DNA of 64,000 nucleotides from Sphingomonas sp. Leaf34 (GTDB taxonomy: Bacteria > Pseudomonadota > Alphaproteobacteria > Sphingomonadales > Sphingomonadaceae). Positions 36,050 to 44,810 of this stretch are shown here, one piece after another (position 1 is the stretch's first letter; each line of letters opens with the position of its first letter). Location: positions 558,001 to 622,000 of the forward strand of contig NZ_LMLC01000002.1 of assembly GCF_001421805.1 (NCBI RefSeq), in the 5' to 3' direction. Made by a program: the position numbers and the translations under genes. Under the pieces are notes generated by a model that worked only from the letters and a program-made list of their open reading frames with translations, had not been told where the DNA came from and searched no databases.

Positions 36050-36721
36050 TCATCGAGTGAATAAAAATCCTACCCCGAACAGGAACGTGGCACCTTCTAG
36101 CAGCCCCACACAGACGTTTCCTGCGGCACGCAATAGGTTGATGCTCAGCGCCTGTGCGAACCATCGCGTTTCTACGATCCAGAAATTCACGATGCTCAAT
36201 CCGACGAGCCAATGGCCTACCATACGCGTCACTTCGTGATGGTCGGCACCAAAGCTGCTGCCGACACTCAAGCCGAGAGCAAAAACTGCGGCCGGATAAC
36301 ATTGCTCGTAGAATGGCTGCTGCAGAGAACCGCGATCAAGCTTGATATGCCGCTGGCGCACCATGCGCGCTGCCAGAAAAAGTGGGAAGCCAGCGAAGAC
36401 GACGACGCGCAGAACAAGAGCGCTTGCATTGTCGTTGACCAGGTCAGCGAGGCCGTGATGATTTGCGATAATCGTGTCGGTCTGGCCCAGCGCCGTCGCG
36501 ACGGTGTGGCCCAGCAACAGCGTTAGAGCCAAAAAAAGGGGTGGGCTGAGCACCGACGCGTATCGTTCGTCGTCAGGAAGCGCCGCTTCGCGCTCGATCT
36601 CCTTCATCGTATCGATCGGTCGCAACAGAGCCTGCCAAAGCGTCAGGGGGAAGAAGATCACCCAGCTCATGACCTCGTATAGGAGTTCATCGAGCGAATT
36701 TAGCCACTTCATAAAGTCCAT
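36050..36721 (-). CDS. Conserved inner-membrane protein, unknown function
   Basis: 223 residues: an N-terminal amphipathic part (MDFMKWLNSLDELLYEVMSWVIFFPLTLW), then about four further membrane segments (PLFLALTLLLGHTVATAL, VLRVVVFAGFPLFLAA, PAAVFALGLSVGSSF, MVGHWLVGLSIVNFWIV). The SPPLFLALTLLL block suggests a Yip1-like permease family seen in sphingomonads. No partner genes nearby give a clue. Confidence 0.65.
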   Translation of the reverse strand: MDFMKWLNSLDELLYEVMSWVIFFPLTLWQALLRPIDTMKEIEREAALPDDERYASVLSPPLFLALTLLLGHTVATALGQTDTIIANHHGLADLVNDNASALVLRVVVFAGFPLFLAARMVRQRHIKLDRGSLQQPFYEQCYPAAVFALGLSVGSSFGADHHEVTRMVGHWLVGLSIVNFWIVETRWFAQALSINLLRAAGNVCVGLLEGATFLFGVGFLFTR

Positions 36722-36920
36722 ATCGCATGATGTGCGATACGGACCTTGATCGCAACGGTTCGCTAGTCGTTATCGTTGAGTTTCTGAAGGTCGCCCACAG
36801 CGGAGCCCGCGGCGGGAATAAGTGTTTGAGATGCATTGACAGTGATGGACGCCGTCGTCCCGATTCCATAAACTCCCTGCATTGATGGAGAGGTAGTTTC
36901 GAGCCAACGGGAGAGTCGCC

Positions 36921-37787
36921 ATGCGTTATCCAGCACACCTGTCGCAGATCACGACCGCACTGCTTTTGGTAACAGTATTGCCGGCGGTTGCCGATGCGCA
37001 ATCCACGGGTCTCGAGGACATGGTCGGCGCGCGTGCCGGCCAGGGCGAGATGGAGCTGCAGCGGCGTGGCTACGTCAACATTCGCGGTGAGCAGGGTGAC
37101 GATCGCGCCTATACCTATTGGTGGAACGCCGATCGCCGCCAGTGCGTCAGCATCGCTACGATGGAAGGCCGTTACAATTCCGTCCAGCCGACCACGCCGC
37201 CGGATTGCAGGAAGCCGGCGAGCCTTCGTCCCAACCCCAACTATGGTGGTCCGCCTGCGTCCCGGCCACGGCCCGACTATGACCCCGATCCGGCATATGG
37301 ACGCGCGCCAACGGCCCCCGGTGGCGGCCAGGCCGGCTATCCATCGGGTGGGCCGATAGTCGATGGAAGGAACGTGGAGCTGGGGCTCGTCTGTTTTGGC
37401 GACGGGTCGAAAACCGGTTTCGCCAGCGGTACGACATGGAATTGGAACCATGATCGTGATCGCTATGAGTCCGGCAATTATACCGAAACCAGACGGGAGG
37501 TCTTCGATGCCTCGCTCACGATCCAGACTTGGCCAGGGGGTGGACGTATTCGGCTACCCAAGTCGCTGATCCCGCCGATCAATTCGCGTGGCGATCAGGG
37601 ATGGTGGGACTTGCGCGACGTATCTGTGACCCCCGATACGATCCGGGCCAGTTACCGCCTGAACGGGCTGAACAAGCCACGGCTTACGATCGACCGGCGC
37701 AGCGGCCGAGTCACGGTCGAGGGCATGAGCAACTATGGATTTCGAGGCACGTGCGACATGATCGGGCACGAACCGCGCCGCTTCTAG
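36921..37787 (+). CDS. Secreted hypothetical protein with Pro-rich linker
   Basis: 288 residues with signal peptide ending ADAQS. An N-terminal domain of about 75 residues (LEDMVGARAGQGEMELQRRGYV, then YTYWWNADRRQCVSIATMEGRY) resembles small periplasmic domains found in alphaproteobacteria. A Pro/Gly/Tyr-rich linker (about 100-140) leads to a C-terminal domain with two Cys (CFGDGSKTGF and GFRGTCDMIG) that could form a disulfide. Function unknown. Confidence 0.7.
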   Translation: MRYPAHLSQITTALLLVTVLPAVADAQSTGLEDMVGARAGQGEMELQRRGYVNIRGEQGDDRAYTYWWNADRRQCVSIATMEGRYNSVQPTTPPDCRKPASLRPNPNYGGPPASRPRPDYDPDPAYGRAPTAPGGGQAGYPSGGPIVDGRNVELGLVCFGDGSKTGFASGTTWNWNHDRDRYESGNYTETRREVFDASLTIQTWPGGGRIRLPKSLIPPINSRGDQGWWDLRDVSVTPDTIRASYRLNGLNKPRLTIDRRSGRVTVEGMSNYGFRGTCDMIGHEPRRF

Positions 37788-37794
37788 AGTAGCG

Positions 37795-37854
37795 CTTAAC
37801 GAATGGCCGGTATTGGTCGCCCCGATCGCCAGCGTGGACGACCGGGTTTGGGCG
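37795..37854 (-). repeat. 60-bp dispersed repeat, inverted diverged copy
   Basis: On the minus strand the element begins CGCCCAAACCCGGTCGTCCA and ends GGCCATTCGTTAAG. Exactly 60 bp. It starts eight bases after the stop of the preceding gene. Confidence 0.5.
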
Positions 37855-37863
37855 ATATCGACA

Positions 37864-38013
37864 TCAACCCATCAGATAGACGGCAAGGGTAATTGCCCCG
37901 ACAGTTAGCGCTAGAACGGCAAGGATGCTAACGATCCATGTGGCTGCTCGACCGAACCGATCATCGACCCAACCGACAACATCTTCCGCGATGAATGTCA
38001 TGAACATCTCCAT
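37864..38013 (-). CDS. Small single-pass membrane protein, 49 residues
   Basis: MEMFMTFIAEDVVGWVDDRF, then a membrane helix WIVSILAVLALTVGAITLAVYL and a two-residue tail. A GGAG-like ribosome site is absent, and there are three Met codons near the start, so the exact start is open. The composition (charged N-terminus, one long hydrophobic helix) is that of a genuine small membrane protein. It is flanked by two inverted repeat copies. Confidence 0.5.
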   Translation of the reverse strand: MEMFMTFIAEDVVGWVDDRFGRAATWIVSILAVLALTVGAITLAVYLMG

Positions 38014-38029
38014 CGACTGAGCCTACCGC

Positions 38030-38089
38030 ATTGACGAACGGCAGCAATCGGGAAATTCGATAGAGGGTATGAATGTCCGCAAGTGGGCG
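38030..38089 (-). repeat. 60-bp dispersed repeat, inverted copy
   Basis: On the minus strand it begins CGCCCACTTGCGGACATTCA and its second half runs TTCCCGATTGCTGCCGTTCG. It faces the copy at 38120 with a 30-bp gap. Confidence 0.68.
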
Positions 38090-38119
38090 AACGTACCCTT
38101 CACTTGCTGCGTACGGCCA

Positions 38120-38179
38120 GACCCATACCCGGACATTCGCGCTACGTCCGCAGCTCCCCAACTTCAGACACTCATTCGT
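38120..38179 (+). repeat. 60-bp dispersed repeat, copy 12
   Basis: First half GACCCATACCCGGACATTCG; second half begins CTCCCCAACTTCAGACACTC and ends ATTCGT. With the inverted copy at 38030 it gives a long interrupted palindrome, GAATGTCCG to CGGACATTC. Confidence 0.72.
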
Positions 38180-38450
38180 ATCTGTGCGGGTAGCTATTTT
38201 AGTACGATTTCGACAGAAAAGCGGTCAGTCCACATCCGCTAAGGCAACAGCGATAGCTGACATTAAGTCGTCGCCGCCTTTTCCATAAAGATTGGATTGT
38301 GGGAAGGCGGCTACGCCGCCGCAATCGGGAGGCATCGCGCTTAAGCCACCGAACAGTCCGTTACCCCGCTGCGTCAGGACATGCTTGACGACATGGCGAT
38401 GCGTTCGATGTGCCCTCGCCATGAGGATCGGTGCAGCATAAGACTGCGTG

Positions 38451-39029
38451 ATGAGGATCGCGATCATCGACACGAGCACGACGCGTGCTGCGATCATTTC
38501 GGAAGGCCTGCGTGAGGCCGGACTCGACGATATCGTCGTTATCGACGGCATGCTCGGGATGGTCGCGGCTTTGGAGAAGGCAGCGCCCGAAGTAGTGCTG
38601 ATCAACCTCGAAAATCCAAGTCGCGACGTGCTCGAGGAGTTCTTTGCCGTATCGCGCGCCCTCGCCCGACCGATCGCGATGTTTGTCGACCAGAGCGATG
38701 CGGAGTCCACGAACGCAGCGGTCGATGCAGGCGTGTCCGCCTACATTGTCGACGGGCTCGCCAAGCAGCGGATCAAGCCGGTCATCGACCTCGCGATCCG
38801 CCGGTTCCAGGCGTTCGCGCGGTTGCAGGCCGAACTGCACGAAGCCCGCAGCGCGCTCGCCGATCGCACCACCGTCGACCGTGCCAAGGCGATCTTGATG
38901 AAGCGCCGCGGTATCGACGAGCCGACCGCGTATGGCCTGCTTCGCGCGCAGGCGATGCGATCCAACCGCAGGATCGCCGAGATCGCCGACGCTATCATCA
39001 CCAGCGACGCGCTCATGGGAGATTTGTGA
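38451..39029 (+). CDS. nasT: NasT: ANTAR-domain antiterminator of nitrate assimilation
   Basis: 192 residues: an N-terminal receiver-like domain (about 1-120) and a C-terminal ANTAR RNA-binding domain (about 125-185, with TVDRAKAILMKRRGIDEPTAYGLLRAQAM). NasT binds a leader RNA hairpin and prevents termination; NasS holds it inactive until nitrate or nitrite binds. The usual phosphoacceptor position reads Asn52 (VLINLENPSRD) where relatives often have Asp, consistent with control by NasS rather than phosphorylation. A GTG lies directly before the ATG. Its stop overlaps the nasS start (TGATG). Confidence 0.9.
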   Translation: MRIAIIDTSTTRAAIISEGLREAGLDDIVVIDGMLGMVAALEKAAPEVVLINLENPSRDVLEEFFAVSRALARPIAMFVDQSDAESTNAAVDAGVSAYIVDGLAKQRIKPVIDLAIRRFQAFARLQAELHEARSALADRTTVDRAKAILMKRRGIDEPTAYGLLRAQAMRSNRRIAEIADAIITSDALMGDL

Positions 39030-40243
39030 TGGCGCTCGACCGGGTCCGCATCGGTTTCCTGCCGCTGGTCGATGCCGCGCTGCCGATCCTCGCGCGCGAA
39101 CGCGGCTTCGCGGAGGCCGAGGGGCTGGAGATCGAACTCGTCCGCGACATGACCTGGGCGACGGTGCGAGATCGGCTACTCTACGGCCATACCGATGCCG
39201 CACACATGGTCGCACCGCTGGCGATCGCGACCGCGCTCGGGCGTGGGCGGCCGGCGGTGACGATGGCGGTACCGTTCGTGCTGGGGCTCAACGGCAACGC
39301 GATCACGCTGTCGTTGCCGCTCGCTGCGCAGGTGATGGATGGGGATGCGCTGGGTGATCCGATCGTGTTGGGTGCGCGGCTTAAGGCGGTCGCGGCCAAG
39401 CGCGCAGCGGCCGGGCGGCGGCTGCGGTTCGGCGTAGTGCATCGCTATTCGAGCCATAACTACATGCTGCGCTACTGGCTCGCGGCGGTCGGCATCCGCC
39501 CGGATACCGACGTCGAGATCGTTACGACCAGCCCGACCTTCGCCGCCGATGCGCTGGCGGCGGGCGAGGTAGACGGCATCTGCGTCGGCGAGCCTTGGAA
39601 TGGCGTCGCGGTCGATCGCGGCGTCGGGCGGATCGCGTTGGTAACGGCGCAGGTCTGGCAGCGTGGCGTCGAGAAGGTGCTGGCAATGCGCGCGGCGACG
39701 CTGGCCGAGCGTGGCGACGTCGTCCACCGGCTGATCCGGGCGCTGCACGCTGCGGCTGCGCAGTTCATCGATCCGGATACGCTCGAGGAGAATGCGGCGA
39801 TACTTGCTCGCGCGGAGTATCTTGATGCCCCGGTCGATGCGGTGTCACGGGCGATCGGCGACCGGGTGCGGCTGGTGAAGGACGCGGTGCCGATCCACGT
39901 TCCCGATTTCATGTTCCAGTACCGCGAGGCGGCGAACTTCCCGTGGCGCAGTCAGGCGGCATGGCTGTACTCGCAGATGGTGCGGTGGGACGGTACGCCC
40001 TTCTCGGCCGAGGAGGCGGACGTCGCGCAAGGTGTGTTCAGGCCAGACATTTATCGCGCTGCGCTGGCCGGGTCGGGCGCGCCTTTGCCGAATGCCAGTT
40101 CGAAGCTCGAAGGGGCTATCGGCGCTGACAGCATTGGGGCGGGATCGACGCAGGGGCGGTTGATCCTCGGGCGCGATGCGTTTTTCGATCGGCGGGCGTT
40201 CGATCCGGATGATATCGAGGGGTATCTGGCCGGCTTGCCCTGA
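39029..40243 (+). CDS. nasS: NasS: nitrate/nitrite sensor, NrtA/CmpA-like binding protein
   Basis: 404 residues of the NrtA/CmpA periplasmic-binding fold (RIGFLPLVDAALPILARERGF, GHTDAAHMVAPLAIATALG, HRYSSHNYMLRYWL, GEVDGICVGEPWN) but without a signal peptide, so it stays in the cytoplasm. This is the hallmark of NasS, which binds nitrate or nitrite and releases NasT. Its ATG overlaps the nasT stop by one base, so the pair is co-translated. Followed by a strong terminator. Confidence 0.92.
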   Translation: MALDRVRIGFLPLVDAALPILARERGFAEAEGLEIELVRDMTWATVRDRLLYGHTDAAHMVAPLAIATALGRGRPAVTMAVPFVLGLNGNAITLSLPLAAQVMDGDALGDPIVLGARLKAVAAKRAAAGRRLRFGVVHRYSSHNYMLRYWLAAVGIRPDTDVEIVTTSPTFAADALAAGEVDGICVGEPWNGVAVDRGVGRIALVTAQVWQRGVEKVLAMRAATLAERGDVVHRLIRALHAAAAQFIDPDTLEENAAILARAEYLDAPVDAVSRAIGDRVRLVKDAVPIHVPDFMFQYREAANFPWRSQAAWLYSQMVRWDGTPFSAEEADVAQGVFRPDIYRAALAGSGAPLPNASSKLEGAIGADSIGAGSTQGRLILGRDAFFDRRAFDPDDIEGYLAGLP

Positions 40244-40251
40244 ACTCTCTT

Positions 40252-40280
40252 CTCCCCTCCCTGGAAGGGAGGGGAGTTTT
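40252..40280 (+). terminator. Terminator of nasTS
   Basis: CTCCCCTCCC (40252-40261) pairs perfectly with GGGAGGGGAG (40267-40276) around a 5-base loop, then TTTT. It lies just after the nasS stop and separates nasTS from the structural genes. Confidence 0.85.
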
Positions 40281-40434
40281 AGCGGCCAATCGCCCAGCCA
40301 AACCCAAATCTGCTGCACCCGCGAAATGACGCTTGCGCGATACGGCCACTTCGGTCATCTTCGCACCGTCCGGCAAGGGAGCCGGACACGAAATCATCGC
40401 GAGACCGGTTCCAACGACGGGACCTGACCGCGTA

Positions 40435-40515
40435 GGGCGATCCACCGATCGTCCATAGGCAACGAAGCCGCTCCGATGCGTCCGCAAGGTCGCCGTCGGG
40501 GCGGCTTTTTCTTTG
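40435..40515 (+). promoter_or_regulatory. NasT-controlled leader with antiterminator hairpin and intrinsic terminator
   Basis: Hairpin 1 is GGGCGATC (40435-40442) with GATCGTCC (40447-40454). Hairpin 2 is AGCCGCTCCGA (40466-40476) with TCGGGGCGGCT (40496-40506), followed by TTTTTCTTT, an intrinsic terminator 30 bp before narK. ANTAR proteins such as NasT bind small tandem hairpins upstream of such a terminator and let polymerase through. The hexaloop sequence rule for ANTAR targets was not confirmed here. Confidence 0.72.
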
Positions 40516-40539
40516 TCCGCCGCAGATGGAGGGCCGACC

Positions 40540-41922
40540 ATGTTGTTCGCATCACCGGGTATCGACACCGCCGCACCCAAGGCTACCAGGATCGACCTGT
40601 TCAGCGCCGCCACGCCGCAGATGCGCGCGTTCCACGTCACGTGGCTAGCGTTCTTCGTGTGCTTCTTCGCGTGGTTCGCCGCCGCGCCGTTGATGCCGCT
40701 GATCAAGGCCGAGTTCGGCTTGAGCAAGGATCAGATCGCCAACATCAACATCGCCGCGGTCGCGGTGACGATCCTGGTGCGGCTGGTGGTCGGACCGCTC
40801 TGCGACCGGTTCGGCCCCCGGCGCACCTATACGTGGCTGCTGCTGCTCGGCACGGTCCCGGTGTTCGGGCTGGCGTTCGCTCAGACCTACGAGACGTTCC
40901 TGTTCTTCCGCCTCGCGATCGGCGCGATCGGCGCGTCGTTCGTGATCACGCAATATCATACCAGCGTGATGTTCGCGCCCAACGTCGTCGGCACCGCCAA
41001 CGCGACCGTCGGCGGCTGGGGCAATGCCGGCGGCGGCGCGGCGCAGAGCCTGATGCCGCTGGTCGTCGCGGCGCTCGTCGGGCTCGGCGTCGAGCACGCG
41101 TTCGGCTGGCGTGCGGCGATGTTCGTGCCGGGGCTAGCGATGCTCGCGATGGCGTTGGTCTATGCGCGCTACACGCAGGACACGCCGCAGGGCGACATCG
41201 TCGACCTCCGCGCGGCGGGCATCGAACTCGACGGCGGCAAGGCAACGGGCATGGCGATCTTCCGCCGCGCCGCCGCCAATTACCGCACCTGGATGCTGGC
41301 TGCGACCTATGGCGCGTGCTTCGGGGTCGAGATCTTCATTCATAATATTGCCGCAAGTTATTACGTCGACCGGTTCGGCCTTTCACTGACCAATGCGGGC
41401 CTCGCCGCCGGGATCTTCGGTGGTCTCGCGCTGTTCGCCCGTGCGCTCGGGGGAATCGCCAGCGATCGGATCGCGCTCGTGAAGGGCCTCGATGGCCGCG
41501 CGTTGCTGTTGTTCGCGCTGATGCTCGGCGAAGGCGGCGGACTGGTGCTGTTCGGTCATGCCGGCAGCGTCACGCTCGCGATCCTGGCGATGACGATATT
41601 CGGGCTGTTCACGCACATGGCGTGCGGCGCGACCTATGCGCTGGTGCCGTTCATCGACCGCAAGGCGCTGGGCGGTGTCGCCGGGCTGATCGGCGCGGGC
41701 GGCAACATCGGCGCGGTCGCGGCGGGGTTCCTCAACAAGGCGTCGGCCACCCCGCAGCAATGTCTCATCGTGCTCGGCTACGTCGTCGCAGGCACCGCGG
41801 TCTGCGCGCTCGCCGTCCGCTTCTCCGCCACGCACAAATCGGACGAGCGCGCGCTGCTCGACGCGGCGCTCGACGCACGCCGCACCAGCGACCGCTCGGT
41901 CAACGGCGCGCTCCCCGCATGA
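40540..41922 (+). CDS. narK: NarK/NasA-type nitrate/nitrite transporter (MFS)
   Basis: 460 residues with 12 membrane helices. The nitrate signature VGGWGNAGGGAAQSLMPL (about 165) lies in helix 5, with another Gly-rich segment, GLIGAGGNIGAVAAGFL, in helix 11; helix 2 and 8 Arg residues (VRLVVGPLCDRFGPRR, ALFARALGG) fit anion binding. It imports nitrate for assimilation. The start at ATG 40540 follows a GGAG ribosome site; an upstream TTG (40513) is in frame but overlaps the leader. The stop overlaps the nirB start (ATGA). Confidence 0.92.
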   Translation: MLFASPGIDTAAPKATRIDLFSAATPQMRAFHVTWLAFFVCFFAWFAAAPLMPLIKAEFGLSKDQIANINIAAVAVTILVRLVVGPLCDRFGPRRTYTWLLLLGTVPVFGLAFAQTYETFLFFRLAIGAIGASFVITQYHTSVMFAPNVVGTANATVGGWGNAGGGAAQSLMPLVVAALVGLGVEHAFGWRAAMFVPGLAMLAMALVYARYTQDTPQGDIVDLRAAGIELDGGKATGMAIFRRAAANYRTWMLAATYGACFGVEIFIHNIAASYYVDRFGLSLTNAGLAAGIFGGLALFARALGGIASDRIALVKGLDGRALLLFALMLGEGGGLVLFGHAGSVTLAILAMTIFGLFTHMACGATYALVPFIDRKALGGVAGLIGAGGNIGAVAAGFLNKASATPQQCLIVLGYVVAGTAVCALAVRFSATHKSDERALLDAALDARRTSDRSVNGALPA

Positions 41923-44462
41923 CCCTCCCTTCCCCGGCTCCAACCCGACTGGACGATCTGATGGAACACCAAACCCCCTTCCCCGACACCGCCTTTTCCA
42001 AGAGGCGCGAGCACCTCGTCGTGATCGGCAACGGCATGGCCGGCTGTCGCGCGGTCGAGGAACTGATCGCGCGCGATCCGACCCGGTACCGCGTGACGAT
42101 CTTCGGGGCCGAGCCGCACGTGAACTACAACCGCATCATGCTGTCGCCGGTGCTGGCGGGTGAGAAGACGTTCGAGCAGATCGTCATCAACGATCACGCC
42201 TGGTACGCGACCAACACCATAGAGCTGGTGACGAGCGACCCGGTGCAGGCGATCGACCGCGCCGCAAAGACCGTGACCGCACGGTCGGGGCTGACGGTAT
42301 CGTACGACCGGCTGCTGATCGCGACCGGCTCCGATCCGTTCATCATCCCCGTCCCCGGCAAGGACCTGCCCGGCGTGATCTCGTTCCGCGACATGGCGGA
42401 CGTCGACCACATGCTGGAGGCTGCGGGCAAGGGTGGAGCGGCGGTCGTCATCGGCGGCGGGCTGCTCGGGCTGGAGGCCGCACACGGGCTCACGCTGCGC
42501 GGGATGAGGGTCACGGTGATCCACCTGATGCCGACGCTGATGGAGCGGCAGCTCGACGAGGCGGCGGGGTGGTTGCTTAAGTCGGCGCTGGAATCGCGCG
42601 GTCAGGTCATCCTCACCGAGGCGAACACCGCCGAGATCGTCGGCGATACCCACGTCGAGGGCGTGCTGCTGAAAGACGGCACGCTGATCCCCGCGAGCCT
42701 CGTCGTCATGGCGGTCGGCATCCGCCCCTCCGTCGCCCTCGCGCGCGACGCCGGGCTGGAGATCGGCCGCGGGATCAAGGTCGACGACCACATGGTCACC
42801 AGCGACCCGTCGATCCTCGCGGTCGGCGAATGCGTCGAGCATGACGGTAACGTCTACGGCCTCGTCGCGCCGCTGTGGGACATGTGCCGCGCGCTCGCCG
42901 ATGGGCTGACCGACAGCCACACCGGCTATCGCGGATCGGTGACCTCGACCAAGTTGAAGGTCGCCGGGCTCGACGTATTCTCGGCGGGCGATTTCTCGGG
43001 CGGTGCAGGCGCGGAGGACATCGTCCTGCGCGATGCCTCGCGCGGCATCTACAAGCGCGTCGTGGTCAAGGACGACCGGATCGTCGGCGCAGTGCTGTAC
43101 GGCGACACGACCGACGGCGGCTGGTATTTCGACCTGCTCAAGCGGGCGGAAGACATCGCCCCCATCCGCGACATGCTGATCTTCGGCCAGTCCTTCGCCT
43201 CGGGAGGAGGCACTGCGGACCCTAAGGCGGCCGTTGCGGCGCTCTCCGACGATGCGGAGATCTGCGGCTGCAACGGCGTCACCAAGGGCAAGGTCGTGGC
43301 GTGCATCGGTGCCGGCAACGCGACGCTCGACGCGGTCCGCGCGACCTGCAAGGCGTCGGCGTCGTGCGGATCTTGCACCGGACTGGTCGAGACGCTGCTC
43401 GCGGTCACGCTGGGCGACGAGTATTCGGGCGAACGTTCGGTCAAGACGATGTGCAAATGCACCAGCTTCGGCCACGACGACGTCCGCCGCGAGATCGTCA
43501 CGCAGGGCATGCGATCGATCCCCGAAGTGATGCAGAAGATGAACTGGTCGACCCCCGACGGATGTTCGTCGTGCCGGCCTGCGCTCAATTACTACCTGCT
43601 CTGCGCGTTGCCGGGCGACTACAAGGACGACCAGCAGAGCCGCTACGTCAACGAGCGCGTGCACGCGAACATCCAGAAGGACGGCACCTATTCGGTCGTG
43701 CCGCGGATGTGGGGCGGGCTCACCAACCCGCGCGAGCTGCGCGCGATCGCCGACGTCGTCGAGAAATACGATGCGCCGATGGTCAAGGTGACGGGCGGCC
43801 AGCGGCTCGATATCTTCGGGATCAAGAAGGAGGACCTGCCCGCGGTCTGGGCCGATCTCAACGCCGCCGGGATGGTCAGCGGACATGCGTACGGCAAGTC
43901 GCTGCGCACCGTAAAGACCTGCGTCGGCTCCGACTGGTGCCGGTTCGGGACACAGGACTCGACCGGGCTCGGCGTGAAGGTCGAGCGGATGACCTGGGGC
44001 TCGTGGATGCCGCACAAGTTCAAGATCGCGGTCAGCGGTTGCCCGCGAAATTGCGCCGAGGCGACGATCAAGGATTTCGGCGTGGTCTGCGTCGACAGCG
44101 GGTATGAGCTGTCGGTCGGCGGCAATGGCGGGATCAAGGTCCGCGCGACCGACTTCCTGTGCAAGGTCGCGACCGAAGACGAGGCGATGCATTACTGCGC
44201 CGCGTTCATCCAATTGTACCGCGAGGAAGCGCGCTATCTGGAACGCACCGCACCGTGGATCGAGCGGATCGGCGTGGAATATATCCGCGAACGGATCGCC
44301 GACGATCCGGAGGGCCGCGATGCGTTGGCGGCACGGTTCCTGTTCTCGCAGCAGTTCACGCAGGACGATCCGTGGGCGGCCCGCGCGGCGGGCGAGCACC
44401 GGGAGCAGCATGCGCCGATGGCGCGCTTCACGCCCATCGATCAGACGAGGGAAATGGCATGA
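41919..44462 (+). CDS. nirB: NirB: NAD(P)H nitrite reductase large subunit
   Basis: 847 residues. The N-terminal pyridine-nucleotide domain (VVIGNGMAGCRAVEEL, then VVIGGGLLGLEAAHGL) binds FAD and NAD(P)H. The BFD-like [2Fe-2S] region has CGCNGVTKG (about 449) and CGSCTGLVE. The C-terminal siroheme and [4Fe-4S] domain carries TCVGSDWCRFG (about 667) and SGCPRNCAEA (about 706). It reduces nitrite to ammonium with six electrons. The first ATG overlaps the narK stop; a second in-frame Met at 41961 is the alternative. Confidence 0.94.
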   Translation: MTLPSPAPTRLDDLMEHQTPFPDTAFSKRREHLVVIGNGMAGCRAVEELIARDPTRYRVTIFGAEPHVNYNRIMLSPVLAGEKTFEQIVINDHAWYATNTIELVTSDPVQAIDRAAKTVTARSGLTVSYDRLLIATGSDPFIIPVPGKDLPGVISFRDMADVDHMLEAAGKGGAAVVIGGGLLGLEAAHGLTLRGMRVTVIHLMPTLMERQLDEAAGWLLKSALESRGQVILTEANTAEIVGDTHVEGVLLKDGTLIPASLVVMAVGIRPSVALARDAGLEIGRGIKVDDHMVTSDPSILAVGECVEHDGNVYGLVAPLWDMCRALADGLTDSHTGYRGSVTSTKLKVAGLDVFSAGDFSGGAGAEDIVLRDASRGIYKRVVVKDDRIVGAVLYGDTTDGGWYFDLLKRAEDIAPIRDMLIFGQSFASGGGTADPKAAVAALSDDAEICGCNGVTKGKVVACIGAGNATLDAVRATCKASASCGSCTGLVETLLAVTLGDEYSGERSVKTMCKCTSFGHDDVRREIVTQGMRSIPEVMQKMNWSTPDGCSSCRPALNYYLLCALPGDYKDDQQSRYVNERVHANIQKDGTYSVVPRMWGGLTNPRELRAIADVVEKYDAPMVKVTGGQRLDIFGIKKEDLPAVWADLNAAGMVSGHAYGKSLRTVKTCVGSDWCRFGTQDSTGLGVKVERMTWGSWMPHKFKIAVSGCPRNCAEATIKDFGVVCVDSGYELSVGGNGGIKVRATDFLCKVATEDEAMHYCAAFIQLYREEARYLERTAPWIERIGVEYIRERIADDPEGRDALAARFLFSQQFTQDDPWAARAAGEHREQHAPMARFTPIDQTREMA

Positions 44463-44797
44463 TCGGCGAATGGCTCGATATCGGCTGGGTCGACGAGATC
44501 CCGGTCCGCGGCAGCCGGACGGTCCAGGTCACCGGCGGCGACGACATCGCGGTGTTCCGCACCGGCGACGGCAAGGTATTCGCGCTGGCCGATCGCTGTC
44601 CGCACAAGGGGGGGCGGTTGTCGCAGGGGATCGTGCATGGCGGCGCGGTGGCGTGCCCGCTGCACAACTGGCGGATCGCGCTGGATACGGGCGAGGCGCT
44701 GGGCGAGGACAAGGGGTGCACGCCGGTTATTCCGGTGAAGGTGTCGGGGGGTCGCGTGTTGCTCTGCCGCACCTCGACGATGAAAGCCGCCGCGTGA
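44459..44797 (+). CDS. nirD: NirD: nitrite reductase small subunit (Rieske type)
   Basis: 112 residues of the NirD Rieske family, with CPHKGG (about 47) and CPLHNW (about 65), giving the 2Cys-2His [2Fe-2S] ligand set. It is the partner of NirB. ATG overlaps the nirB stop (ATGA). Confidence 0.94.
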   Translation: MIGEWLDIGWVDEIPVRGSRTVQVTGGDDIAVFRTGDGKVFALADRCPHKGGRLSQGIVHGGAVACPLHNWRIALDTGEALGEDKGCTPVIPVKVSGGRVLLCRTSTMKAAA

Positions 44798-44810
44798 TGG
44801 CGTTACTGCT

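Larger units (their letters stand above)
38014..38450. other. Intergenic region, 437 bp
   Basis: Upstream of nasT. It holds two repeat copies in head-to-head orientation (38030-38089 and 38120-38179). The remaining 270 bp before nasT show no supported gene; ATGAGGATCG occurs at 38421 and again at the nasT start (38451), a local duplication. Confidence 0.5.

Noticed and set aside
18452..38179. Repeat copies as integron attC sites (59-base elements)
   Set aside because: Length and spacing look similar, but attC sites are imperfect inverted repeats bounded by RYYYAAC and GTTRRRY, whereas these halves are direct repeats, and the only recombinase is not of the IntI type.
41778..44411. Long open frame on the minus strand opposite nirB (877 codons)
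   Set aside because: It is the GC-rich shadow of nirB: composition is typical of antisense frames, and no domain or ribosome site is seen.
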